Assembly (NCBI RefSeq): GCF_017526105.1
Contig: NZ_CP071839.1
Location: 1,054,001-1,118,000, forward strand
Reading direction: 5' to 3'
DNA from: Streptomyces cyanogenus
Lineage (GTDB): Bacteria > Actinomycetota > Actinomycetes > Streptomycetales > Streptomycetaceae
DNA: 64,000 nucleotides
Shown: positions 8,575-16,674 of the stretch, piece by piece
Layout of the letters: the number at the start of each line of letters is the position of its first letter
Position numbering within the stretch: the first letter of the stretch is position 1
Notes under the pieces: model-generated
The model's database searches: none
The model's input: the letters and a program-made list of their open reading frames with translations, nothing else
What the model was told of the DNA's origin: nothing
Position numbers and translations under genes: made by a program

Positions 8575-9909
8575 GTGAACACCGAAGACACCGGAGAGCT
8601 CCTCCTGCCCCGGTCGCGGACGGCGAACGAACGGCTGCACGCCTTGGTCCCCGGGGGCGCGCACACCTACGCCAAGGGCGACGACCAGTACCCCGAGAAC
8701 CTGGCCCCGGTCATCAGCCACGGCCGCGGTGCCCACGTGTGGGACGTCGACGGCAACCGCTACGTCGAGTACGGCTCCGGTCTGCGGTCCGTCAGCCTCG
8801 GCCACGCCCATCCGCGCGTGACCGAGGCGGTGCGGCGGGAACTCGACCGCGGAAGCAACTTCGTCCGGCCGTCCGTCGTGGAACTGGAGGCCGCGGAACG
8901 CTTCCTGGCCACGGTGCCGACCGCCGAGATGGTGAAGTTCGCGAAGAACGGCTCCGACGCCACCACCGCCGCGGTGCGCCTCGCCCGCGCCGCCACGGGG
9001 CGCCCGCGGGTGGCCCTCTGCGCCGACCAACCGTTCTTCTCCGTCGACGACTGGTTCATCGGCACCACGCCGATGTCCGCCGGCATTCCGGCGGCGACCA
9101 ACGAGCTGACCGTGACGTTCCCTTACGGCGACCTGGCCGCCACTCAGGAGCTGCTCTCCCGGTACCGGGACGAGGTCGCCTGCCTGATCCTGGAACCCGC
9201 CACCCACACCGAGCCGCCGCCCGGGTACCTCGCCGGCCTGCGGGAGCTGGCCGACCGGCACGGCTGCGTACTGATCTTCGACGAGATGATCACCGGCTTC
9301 CGCTGGTCCGAGGCGGGCGCCCAGGGCCTGTACGGCGTCGTCCCCGACCTCTCCACGTTCGGCAAGGCGCTGGGCAACGGGTTCGCCGTCTCCGCGCTGG
9401 CCGGGCGCCGCGAGCTGATGGAGCTGGGCGGGCTGCGCCACTCCGGCGACCGGGTCTTCCTGCTGTCGACCACGCACGGTGCGGAGACGCACTCCCTGGC
9501 AGCGGCGATGGCCGTGCAGACCACCTACGCCGAGGAGGGCGTCACCGCGCGGCTGCACGCCCTCGGCGAGCGGTTGGCCGCCGGTGTCCGCGAGGCCGCC
9601 GCCGCCACGGGCGTCGGCGAGCACGTCGTCGTCCGGGGCCGGGCCAGCAACCTGGTCTTCACCACCCTCGACGAGAACCGGCAGCCGTCGCAGCAGTACC
9701 GCACCCTGTTCCTGCGGCGGCTCCTCGCGGGCGGGGTGCTGGCCCCGTCGTTCGTGGTGAGCAGCGCGCTCGGCGACGCCGACATCGATCACACCGTCGA
9801 CGTGGTGGCCCAGGCGTGTGTGGTGTACCGGAAGGCGCTGGACGCCGGCGACCCCACCCCGTGGCTGGCCGGACGACCGGTGAAGCCCGTGTTCCGCCGA
9901 TTGGCCTGA
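8575..9909 (+). CDS. class III PLP aminotransferase/aminomutase (glutamate-1-semialdehyde aminomutase-like)
   Basis: This 444-residue protein starts with GTG after GAAAGTTGAGACC, 4 bp past the previous stop. It has the fold-type I class III features: SLGHAHPRVTEAV, NGSDATTAAVRLARA, IFDEMITGFR, and STFGKALGNG with the PLP lysine near residue 264. HemL-type aminomutases are its closest visible relatives, but a gene at the end of a sugar operon is more likely to transaminate or isomerise a sugar or acyl side-chain precursor than to make tetrapyrroles. It is the last operon gene; a perfect palindrome follows 32 bp downstream. Confidence 0.8.
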   Translation: MNTEDTGELLLPRSRTANERLHALVPGGAHTYAKGDDQYPENLAPVISHGRGAHVWDVDGNRYVEYGSGLRSVSLGHAHPRVTEAVRRELDRGSNFVRPSVVELEAAERFLATVPTAEMVKFAKNGSDATTAAVRLARAATGRPRVALCADQPFFSVDDWFIGTTPMSAGIPAATNELTVTFPYGDLAATQELLSRYRDEVACLILEPATHTEPPPGYLAGLRELADRHGCVLIFDEMITGFRWSEAGAQGLYGVVPDLSTFGKALGNGFAVSALAGRRELMELGGLRHSGDRVFLLSTTHGAETHSLAAAMAVQTTYAEEGVTARLHALGERLAAGVREAAAATGVGEHVVVRGRASNLVFTTLDENRQPSQQYRTLFLRRLLAGGVLAPSFVVSSALGDADIDHTVDVVAQACVVYRKALDAGDPTPWLAGRPVKPVFRRLA

Positions 9910-9916
9910 CGGGAGG

Positions 9917-10789
9917 TCAGCCACGCTCCCGCCGGCCGGCGCCGGATGGCTGACCGGCCGGCCGGTCAGCCATCCGGTCGACCAGCCAGGCGGTCGCGGG
10001 TGTCACCGCCAGCGCGGTGCACCAGCCACCGAGGACGTCGGTCGGGTAGTGCGCGCCCAAGGCGACCTGCGCCCACCCCATGGCGGCGCCGGCAAGCAGC
10101 GCCGCGGCGAGCACGAGTGCCGTGCCGGCCGTTCTGCCGAGGCCGAGCCGACCGGTCGCGGCCAGCGCCACGACGAGGGCGAGCGCGGTGAGGAAGGCGG
10201 TGTGCCCGCTCGGATAGGACAGGTTGCCTTCGCCGTGGATGGTGCGTCCCACCACGTGCTTGAGCAGCGTCGCCGTCCCGACGGTCGTGCCGAGGCCGGC
10301 AACGAGGAGCACCGCCGCGCGAGGACTCCGGAGCAGCAGGCAGCCCGTCACGAGGGCCACCACCAGTGCCACCGCTCCCCCGGGCTCCCCCAGGAAGTCC
10401 ATGGCCAGAGCGACGTGCCGCCACGGCGGCCGCACGCCGTCCACCGCCGCCCCGATCCGCGCGTCCACCGGGCCGGGCTTGCCGGCGCCGGCGTACAGGA
10501 CCCCGAGCACGACGACCACGAGCGCGGCGAGGGCCGCGATCGGCCCGAGCCACGCGCGCAGTGACGGCGGCAGCACCGCGGACGCCGACCGGCCGGTCAC
10601 CGGCCCTGGGGCCGCCGATCCGGTGTTCCGCACGCACGTCGGGCGCGAAGTTCCCACGCCCCCGTCGCCGGCCGAGGTGGTCCTCGGCTTCTGCCGGCCC
10701 GAACTCCCCGCCAAGGAGCCCCCCTTGGTCGTATCCGACGCGGCCCGCACGGGAGCCGCCGGCCTGTCCCCCGCCCCGGCCGAGGGCAT
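9917..10789 (-). CDS. PAP2 superfamily membrane phosphatase
   Basis: I prefer ATG 10789 (290 residues) because AAGAGAGG sits just upstream; GTG 10807 is possible. About 75 polar N-terminal residues precede about 6 membrane segments. The PAP2 catalytic signature is complete: KHVVGRTIHGEG, YPSGHTAF and ALGAHYPTDVLGG (the three-part K..R / PSGH / H..D site). Such enzymes remove phosphate from phosphatidate, undecaprenyl diphosphate or related lipids at the outer membrane face. It lies in a run of envelope genes that includes a diacylglycerol kinase, suggesting phospholipid or carrier-lipid turnover. The last 20 residues are encoded by the terminator palindrome. Confidence 0.85.
   Translation of the reverse strand: MPSAGAGDRPAAPVRAASDTTKGGSLAGSSGRQKPRTTSAGDGGVGTSRPTCVRNTGSAAPGPVTGRSASAVLPPSLRAWLGPIAALAALVVVVLGVLYAGAGKPGPVDARIGAAVDGVRPPWRHVALAMDFLGEPGGAVALVVALVTGCLLLRSPRAAVLLVAGLGTTVGTATLLKHVVGRTIHGEGNLSYPSGHTAFLTALALVVALAATGRLGLGRTAGTALVLAAALLAGAAMGWAQVALGAHYPTDVLGGWCTALAVTPATAWLVDRMADRPAGQPSGAGRRERG
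9942..9977. terminator. 36-bp perfect palindrome between convergent genes
   Basis: Bases 9942-9958 (CCGGATGGCTGACCGGC) are repeated in inverted form at 9961-9977, with a self-complementary CG in the centre. It lies inside the 3' end of the PAP2 gene and 32 bp after the stop of the aminotransferase, so it can act as a bidirectional terminator for both operons. There is no U-tract, as is common in actinobacterial terminators. Confidence 0.75.
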
Positions 10790-10816
10790 GGAACCTCTCT
10801 TCGTCACCCTAACGGC

Positions 10817-11734
10817 TCACTCGCCGTCCTCGCGGGCTTCCCGACCGCTGTGTCCGCCGTCGCCGTGGACTCGCTGCCCGCCGTCACCTCCGCCGTCCTT
10901 GCGCGCGGTGAGGGTTCCGCTCGTCATGCGGCCCACGACGGCTCCGAGGTGGATGACCACGCCGACCGCCACCAGCCAGGACAGGATGACCATGACGACG
11001 CCGATGGGGCCGTACTTCTGCTGGTTGGCCACGATCGTCGCGGAGAACCAGTGGGCGGAGAACACACCGAGCCCGGTCCAGCACAGGCTGGTGACCAGGG
11101 CCGGAGGAAAGAGGACGCGCCACGGCACTGCTCCGACGAGCAGCACGTACATGCTCGCCCACCAGAAGACGAGCGACCAGAGGAAGCCCATCAGTCCGGG
11201 GAGGGGTGTCCCGCCGAACGCCCTGCCGAACGCGCTCTGCACGGCGGCGTAGCCGAGCAGCCCCGCGAGCCAGGCCAGCTGGGCCGCGTTGGTCCGCCAG
11301 CCGCCTCCCCGGACGTCGAACAGCATGCGGTACCAGGTCTGGAGCGTGCCGGCCACGGCCAGTGCCCCGAGCAGGAGGAACAGAGCGCTCGTCGCGGTGA
11401 GGGCGTACGAGCCCGTCGCGGGCTTGAACAGGGATGCCACGGCCCGTGCCGCCTGCTGGTTGAGCCCCAGCCACTCGGTGACGACCACGGCGGCGTCGCG
11501 TCCTGCCGCCGCGGTGATGATGATCAGGAAAGGGAAGAAGCACAGGAGTGCGAGCGCCGCCAGCTGGAAGGAGTGCGCGAAGAGGTCGACCGCCGAGAGC
11601 CGTCCCCACAGCCGGCCCGGCCCGCTCTCCTCGAAACGGCGGTGCGCGGCCCGCCACCGCTGGGGTGAACGACCGCGTTGCGTGTGCCGTCGCCGCTGGG
11701 GTGGGTGTTCCTTCTCGGGGCGAGTGCCCGGCAT
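10817..11734 (-). CDS. YihY/BrkB family inner-membrane protein
   Basis: ATG 11734 gives 305 residues and avoids overlap with the upstream gene; GTG 11770 is in frame but overlaps it by 29 bp. A basic 45-residue N-terminus precedes FAHSFQLAALALLCFFPFLI, the first of about six hydrophobic segments typical of YihY/virulence factor BrkB. The middle has WYRMLFDVRGGGWR, and the tail is charged with Gly/Asp/His. Function is unknown in this family (the old ribonuclease label is unsupported). It sits 8 bp after the diacylglycerol kinase and 27 bp before PAP2, so it is probably co-transcribed. Confidence 0.83.
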   Translation of the reverse strand: MPGTRPEKEHPPQRRRHTQRGRSPQRWRAAHRRFEESGPGRLWGRLSAVDLFAHSFQLAALALLCFFPFLIIITAAAGRDAAVVVTEWLGLNQQAARAVASLFKPATGSYALTATSALFLLLGALAVAGTLQTWYRMLFDVRGGGWRTNAAQLAWLAGLLGYAAVQSAFGRAFGGTPLPGLMGFLWSLVFWWASMYVLLVGAVPWRVLFPPALVTSLCWTGLGVFSAHWFSATIVANQQKYGPIGVVMVILSWLVAVGVVIHLGAVVGRMTSGTLTARKDGGGDGGQRVHGDGGHSGREAREDGE

Positions 11735-11741
11735 CTCAGGC

Positions 11742-13028
11742 TCACGCTCCGCGTGCGAGGCGGAGCACACGCGGCCAGTCGGCCCCGGACGGACCGCTTC
11801 GGCGAGTGACGTGACGACGGGGAACGCGCACGCGCAGAGCCCCCGGCACGATCCTGCACACCACGGGCGCGGGCAGCACGACGTGTTCCCCGTCGATGCC
11901 CACCGGAACGGTCGCGTCGTCCGCGTCCACGATCACTTCCTCACCGGCCAGACGCCGGAACCCGCCCCCTCTGCCGGCCACGGACCGCGCGGCCTGCACG
12001 GCGTTGTCGACGCGTACGCACAGCACACCGAGCCGTCCCGAGTCCAGCCTGTCCCTGCGGCCGTGCCCCGGGCCCACCGCGGAGCCGTAGGGGTTGTTGC
12101 TGACCAGCACCGCCTGCAGCCCGTCGGCTTGGTGCCGTCCGCACCGCATCCGCAGTCTCTGGACGCGGTCGCCCGTGAGCAGTTCGGGCAGGTCGTCCAG
12201 CGCCGTGCGCACCTTGGCATCCCGGTAGGCGGGATCGCCGACCACGGCCGCGTAGGTACCGAAGGACGCGTTGTTGACGAAGACCCGGTCCGCGGCGAAC
12301 CCGAGGTCCACCCTGACCTCGACGCCGTCGGTCAGCGCCTCCAGGGCCGCGGCGGGATCGTCCCGGTCCAGGCCGAGATCGAGGGCGAAGTGGTTGCGGG
12401 TGCCCGCGGGGATCACCACGAACGGCAGATCGTGTTCGTGGGCCACCTCCGCGACCAGGGCCTGCGTGCCGTCCCCGCCCGCCACGGCAAGGAGGTCGGC
12501 CCCCTCACCGACGGCCCGCCGTGCCAGTGCGGACACGTCCTGGTGTCCGTCGAGCACGGTCACCCGCGCGCCCATCGAGCGGGCGCGGTCGACGAGGCCG
12601 AAGCGGCCGACCTTGCCGCCGCCGGAGCGCGGATTCATCAGGATCCAGGGGTTACGCGGCGCCTGGGCCGGCCGTGCCCGGGAGGCGGAGCCGGATGTCA
12701 GGGCGCTGCCCGCCGCGGCGCCCGCGATCAGCCACAGCGCGAGGCAGACGACGGCCGGACCCAGCATGCCGCCGACGGCGTACAGGCCGAGGACGGTGAG
12801 CGGCGCGGCCACCATCAGAGCCGCGCCACAGGCGCGTACGACCCCGGTGTGCGCGAGGATCCACCACGCCCCCACCGCGGCGAGTGCCAGACCGGCCATC
12901 GCGAGCAGCACCCACAGCAGGCTGCGCGCTCCGGCGGCCAGAAACAGGACCAGCACACCGCCGAGCAGGGCGAGCACGGCCGCACGTGCCGCCCATACTC
13001 TTCCGGCCGACGCCACGCGGCGCCTCAC
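11742..13028 (-). CDS. diacylglycerol kinase family protein with N-terminal membrane domain
   Basis: A GTG at 13028 overlaps the stop of the DUF7144 gene (ATGTGA), giving 428 residues. Residues 1-125 hold about four hydrophobic helices. The rest is a DAGK catalytic domain: WILMNPRSGGGKVGRF, then AVAGGDGTQALVAEVA (the GGDGT nucleotide site), VIPAGTRNHFALDLGL and VDLGFAADRVFVNNASFG. Family members phosphorylate diacylglycerol or related lipids with ATP. The fused membrane domain is an unusual layout compared with the soluble DgkB type and would tether the kinase to its lipid. A PAP2 phosphatase two genes downstream could run the reverse reaction. Confidence 0.84.
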   Translation of the reverse strand: MRRRVASAGRVWAARAAVLALLGGVLVLFLAAGARSLLWVLLAMAGLALAAVGAWWILAHTGVVRACGAALMVAAPLTVLGLYAVGGMLGPAVVCLALWLIAGAAAGSALTSGSASRARPAQAPRNPWILMNPRSGGGKVGRFGLVDRARSMGARVTVLDGHQDVSALARRAVGEGADLLAVAGGDGTQALVAEVAHEHDLPFVVIPAGTRNHFALDLGLDRDDPAAALEALTDGVEVRVDLGFAADRVFVNNASFGTYAAVVGDPAYRDAKVRTALDDLPELLTGDRVQRLRMRCGRHQADGLQAVLVSNNPYGSAVGPGHGRRDRLDSGRLGVLCVRVDNAVQAARSVAGRGGGFRRLAGEEVIVDADDATVPVGIDGEHVVLPAPVVCRIVPGALRVRVPRRHVTRRSGPSGADWPRVLRLARGA

Positions 13029-13465
13029 ATGCCGCCGGGCGTACCGCCGGGCGCGACGTCTTCCTTCCTGGCGACGCACAGGGCCCAGATGATGAACCCC
13101 GACATCGCGATCATGACGACGGACCACACCGGGAAGTACGGCAGGGAGAGGAAGTTGGCGATGACGACGAGCCCGGCGATGACCACACCGGCCACGCGCG
13201 CCCATGTCGCCGCCTGGAACAGCCCGAAGCTGACGATCACCGCGACCACGCCCAGGACGAGGTGGATCCAGCCCCAGGCGGTGAGGTCGAACGCGAAGAC
13301 GTAGTTGCGTGTGGTGACGAAGACTTCGTCCTGCGCGATCGCCATGATCCCGCGGAAGATGTCGAGAATGCCGACCAGGGAGAGCATGACGGCGCCGAAG
13401 ACCATCAGGCCCGCGGCCCAGGTGTATTTCGCCGGGTGCTCCCGTGGGGCGTGCGTGGTAGTCAT
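13025..13465 (-). CDS. DUF7144 family four-helix membrane protein
   Basis: This 146-residue integral membrane protein has four hydrophobic segments (about 17-38, 60-80, 88-108 and 113-132). YTWAAGLMVFGAVMLSLVG and AFDLTAWGWIHLVLGVVAV are typical of the DUF7144 family, widespread in actinobacteria and of unknown function. A short polar tail ends in PGGTPGGM, whose last codon overlaps the GTG of the diacylglycerol kinase. The pairing with the SHOCT protein 27 bp upstream suggests one transcript. Confidence 0.82.
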   Translation of the reverse strand: MTTTHAPREHPAKYTWAAGLMVFGAVMLSLVGILDIFRGIMAIAQDEVFVTTRNYVFAFDLTAWGWIHLVLGVVAVIVSFGLFQAATWARVAGVVIAGLVVIANFLSLPYFPVWSVVMIAMSGFIIWALCVARKEDVAPGGTPGGM

Positions 13466-13492
13466 CTTGTGCCTCGTTTCCTGGGTGCGTGC

Positions 13493-13954
13493 TCAGTGGG
13501 GGGAGGGTGCGTCGGTCGTGGCGGAGGGGCCCGGCCGACCGGCGCCGCCGAGGACGAGTTCCTTGGCGCGGCGGAATTCCTCGTCCGTGATGTCTCCGCG
13601 GGTCCGCATGTCGGACAGCTTCGCGAGCTCGTCGGCGCTCGAGAGCCCGCCGCCCGCGGTCTTCTTGATGTAGGCGTCGACCTCGGCCTGCTGTGCGCGG
13701 GCGTGGTCGATCTCTCGACGGCCCATGCTCTTGCCCCGGGCGATGAGGTAGATGAAGACGCCTAGGAAGGGCAGCACGACGACGAACACCAGCCACCCGG
13801 TCTTGCCCCAGCCGCCCAGACTGTCGTCGCGGAAGATGTCGCCGATGATGCGGAAGAGCAGGACGAACCACATGATCCACAGGAAGAACCAGAGCAGGGT
13901 CCAGAACATGCTCAGCAGCGGATAGTCGTAGGCGAGGAACGTATCGGTACTCAT
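13493..13954 (-). CDS. PLDc_N / SHOCT domain membrane protein
   Basis: This 153-residue protein has two N-terminal membrane segments (about 14-37 and 52-72) containing a phospholipase D N-terminal-like region (GGWGKTGWLVFVVVLPFLG then YLIARGKSM). A charged linker and a C-terminal SHOCT motif at about 105-135 (SADELAKLSDMRTRGDITDE) follow. SHOCT domains are found in many short membrane proteins and are thought to mediate oligomerisation or membrane-associated regulation; no reaction is known. ATG 13954 was chosen because residues upstream in the frame are low-complexity. Confidence 0.83.
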   Translation of the reverse strand: MSTDTFLAYDYPLLSMFWTLLWFFLWIMWFVLLFRIIGDIFRDDSLGGWGKTGWLVFVVVLPFLGVFIYLIARGKSMGRREIDHARAQQAEVDAYIKKTAGGGLSSADELAKLSDMRTRGDITDEEFRRAKELVLGGAGRPGPSATTDAPSPH

Positions 13955-14033
13955 CTGTGTTCTCCGTTCCGGGCGCAAGCCCAACCACCGTTCCCGGCTG
14001 TCTCCAGCATCGGCGCCCCGGCAAGGGCCGTCC

Positions 14034-15389
14034 TCACCTCGGGCGGGTGAAGTCGCCGGGCGCGGCTGCGGTTTCCGGGCGCGCCGCGGCGGCCAGCACC
14101 CCAAGGACGGCCACCACCACGACGACGAGGACGACGACCAGGAGCACGGCCCCGACCGTGGGACGGTTCCAGAGCACCAGGACCAGCGCCCCGCAGCCGA
14201 TGACCACACCGGTGGTCCACCGCCGGTGGCCGTCCAGCCAACGTCCGGTCGCGCCGGTGTGCACCCCGGCGTCGTGCAGTGCGCGGCCCGCCGCACCGGT
14301 ACCGCGCCGGGCCAGGGTCCGTACCCCGCGGGCCGCGCGGCTCGGGCCGTACAGGACGGCGGTCAGCGCCGTGATCACGGCGACCACGAGCAGGGTGCGC
14401 GTGCTGTTGCGCAGGAAGCGGACGAAGGTGTCGTAGATCACCGCCGCCGCGTCGGGGGGCAGGGCCGACGGGGGCACGGAGTTGAGGTAGATCCGGCGCG
14501 CCACGGCCAGCGCGACGAGCAGCACGATCATCATCACGCCGATGCCGATGGCGGTGACGAGCAGCATCACGCGGTGCGCGGGAGCGACCCACACGGCGAG
14601 GGCGGCGAGGACGAGGGTCAGCACCGGCAGCCAGGACCCCATGACGTCCAGCAGCCGCAGGGCGTCCTGGGCCTTGGAGAGCTTGTCGGTCTTGAACAGG
14701 GTGATCTGCCGGTCGGGCGCCGGTATGGCCGACGCCTTCGCGAAGCCCTGGTCGACGAGACGCTGCTTGACCTGGTCGATCACGGTGCCGAGGTCGAGCG
14801 TGACGGTGTCGCCCTGGGCGCGCAGAGCCGTGCTCCGGTCACCGGTGAGCATGCCCACGACGGCTTTCTGTGCACGTCGGTTGGCGGTCTCCCACACCTG
14901 CTGGAACGCGTCGCTGCTGATCACGCGGAACACGATGCCGTGCACGACGTTCGTCACGGCGGCACGCAGCGGCCCGGTGAGAGCCGCCGAGTGGTCCACG
15001 ACGGCCGGTGGTGCCCCGGCGTCCGCCAGTGCCTTGCTCAGCGCTGCCGTCACGGCGTCGAGGTCCATCTCGTCGACGACCCGGTCGGTCAGCCGGTCGG
15101 TCACGGCCTTCTGCACGGCCGGTTCCGAGGCAAGGGGCGCGACGGTCTGCACGTACCGGTCGGTGTCGGTGATCGTGTCGTCCATCCAGGCCGCGACGAC
15201 GGCGAGCGGGGCCAGCAGCAGGGTGAGAAGGAGTAACAGCGACGCCCCGGCGTAGCGCACCCTGCGGTGGCGTACGGCCGCGGCACGGCTCAGCCGCAGG
15301 TACCTCTGGTGTTCCTCGGCGGACAGCTCCACCGGGCCCTCGGCACCGCGGCCGGGATCCGGGGGTTCGGGGGGCAACTTGGAGGCCAT
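14034..15389 (-). CDS. hypothetical multi-pass membrane protein
   Basis: ATG 15389 has a clear GAGGAG ribosome-binding site and gives 451 residues. A Pro/Glu-rich N-terminus leads to a first membrane helix (about 49-70). A large extracytoplasmic domain of about 190 residues follows (DTDRYVQTVAPLASEPAVQ, then QVWETANRRAQKAVVGML). Three to four further helices come after it, and the C-terminal half ends in VLLVVVLVVVVVAVLGVLAAAA. It resembles hypothetical integral membrane proteins common in Streptomyces. I cannot assign a function. The next gene upstream (HdeD-like) is 22 bp away, implying one operon. Confidence 0.78.
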   Translation of the reverse strand: MASKLPPEPPDPGRGAEGPVELSAEEHQRYLRLSRAAAVRHRRVRYAGASLLLLLTLLLAPLAVVAAWMDDTITDTDRYVQTVAPLASEPAVQKAVTDRLTDRVVDEMDLDAVTAALSKALADAGAPPAVVDHSAALTGPLRAAVTNVVHGIVFRVISSDAFQQVWETANRRAQKAVVGMLTGDRSTALRAQGDTVTLDLGTVIDQVKQRLVDQGFAKASAIPAPDRQITLFKTDKLSKAQDALRLLDVMGSWLPVLTLVLAALAVWVAPAHRVMLLVTAIGIGVMMIVLLVALAVARRIYLNSVPPSALPPDAAAVIYDTFVRFLRNSTRTLLVVAVITALTAVLYGPSRAARGVRTLARRGTGAAGRALHDAGVHTGATGRWLDGHRRWTTGVVIGCGALVLVLWNRPTVGAVLLVVVLVVVVVAVLGVLAAAARPETAAAPGDFTRPR

Positions 15390-15411
15390 GTGAGCTCCTC
15401 GCCACGGGACG

Positions 15412-16161
15412 TCATGCAGTCGCCGGCGGGCCTGGCAGCGGATTGGGGCGTGACCTGCGCAGTGCCGATCGCAGGGCGAGTGCGAGTCCCAGCTCGGCCA
15501 CCCCGAGCAGCACAAGCCACAGGCCGAGCAGCCGGGTCAGGGCGCGGGCGGACTGGGTGGGCAGGGCGAGCACCACGATGCCGGCGACGATGCCGAGTGC
15601 CGCCATCCCGAGGACGAAGCCGCGGTGCGGCATGCCCTTGGCGGAGAGCGCCGCCCAGAGGGTCAGCATGCCGGACACGAGCCAGACGGTCCCGGTGATC
15701 AACGACAGCGCGGCGATCGTCTGCAGCGGATGCCGCAGGCACAGCACTCCGGCCAGCACGTACACGACCGCGACCAGGAGCCCCGCGTGCCGGTCGCCGT
15801 GCTCCCGGGCGAAGGCCGCGACGAACCGGAACCCGCCTGTCACGAGCAGGTAGATCCCGAGAAGGACCGCCAGGACGTGCAGGGTCTCGTCGGGCCAGAC
15901 CAGCGCCAGGATCCCCGGTACGAGCGTCGACACGGCCGATCCCAGCAGCCAGACCCAGGAGCCGCCGGCCCTGGCCAGCTGCCCCTCCGGGTCACCGTCC
16001 GCGGCCGCGCCCGTTTCCGCCGACGGCCGCGGGGGGCTGCTGCTCCAGACCGTACCCGTGTCGCCGGGGGAAGGCGCGGGGCCGCTGCCCGGGGCGGCAG
16101 CCGTCCCGCCGTGCGGAGGCTCCGCCCCCGGGGGCGGTGCGGGATCACGCGATGTGGTCAT
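15412..16161 (-). CDS. HdeD/DUF308 family membrane protein
   Basis: ATG 16161 follows AGGAGGAGCC, a strong ribosome-binding site; 249 residues. The first 85 residues are a Pro/Gly/Ala-rich disordered tail; then come about six short hydrophobic helices in DUF308-type repeats (GSAVSTLVPGILALVWPDET, LLGIYLLVTGGFRFVAAF, LITGTVWLVSGMLTLWAAL). The HdeD family is named for an E. coli acid-resistance membrane protein; in actinobacteria these genes usually appear with stress loci. The long N-terminal extension is unusual compared with the roughly 190-residue family average. Confidence 0.84.
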   Translation of the reverse strand: MTTSRDPAPPPGAEPPHGGTAAAPGSGPAPSPGDTGTVWSSSPPRPSAETGAAADGDPEGQLARAGGSWVWLLGSAVSTLVPGILALVWPDETLHVLAVLLGIYLLVTGGFRFVAAFAREHGDRHAGLLVAVVYVLAGVLCLRHPLQTIAALSLITGTVWLVSGMLTLWAALSAKGMPHRGFVLGMAALGIVAGIVVLALPTQSARALTRLLGLWLVLLGVAELGLALALRSALRRSRPNPLPGPPATA

Positions 16162-16356
16162 GGCTCCTCCTCGCCTGACGCGGTCCGCTACCGGACCGTT
16201 GGCGGTGTGATGCACCCGCACCCGTCAGCCTCCCGCGCACCCCCCGGGCGCCGGGTCACCCCCGGCGGGTGATCCGCAGCCCGCCGTGCGGCGGGGCCGG
16301 CCGCCGCCGGTTCCACCCGGTGTGAGGGCTCGCCCGAGCGTGGATCGCGTCCCTGC

Positions 16357-16554
16357 TCAGTCGGGCATCTGCCGCAGCTCCACCACACGCAGTCCCACCG
16401 ACTGGAAGCGGGCCAGCAGCCCGTACAGGTGAGCCTCGTCGACCACGGGGCCGTACAGCAGTGTCTGACCGGAGACGACCACGTGATCCAGCTCCGGAAA
16501 CATCTTGGCCAGTGTTTCCGACACATGTCCCTCGACGCGGATCTCGTAGCGCAT
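16357..16554 (-). CDS. small uncharacterised protein (65 aa)
   Basis: This short ORF has balanced, non-shadow composition: an N-terminal strand MRYEIRVEGHVSE, then VVSGQTLLYGPVVDEAHLYG and a final RVVELRQMPD. The alternating hydrophobic pattern suggests a small alpha/beta domain. It stands alone between the HdeD-like gene and the membrane protein gene, with about 200 bp on one side and 120 bp on the other. I recognise the pattern as common next to Streptomyces membrane genes but know no function. Confidence 0.65.
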   Translation of the reverse strand: MRYEIRVEGHVSETLAKMFPELDHVVVSGQTLLYGPVVDEAHLYGLLARFQSVGLRVVELRQMPD

Positions 16555-16674
16555 GTGCTGTGCTCCCGCCGCAGCCGACGTCGGTGCCCTGCCGCCCTGC
16601 GTTCCATCGTCCCGCCGCCGCTGCCCTCAGGTCTCACCCGGCGCAGGTGACCTCTGGGCGCCGTCCCGCGCGTC

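Noticed and set aside
11289..13304. 671-aa + frame opposite YihY and DAGK
   Set aside because: Antisense shadow of two recognised genes.
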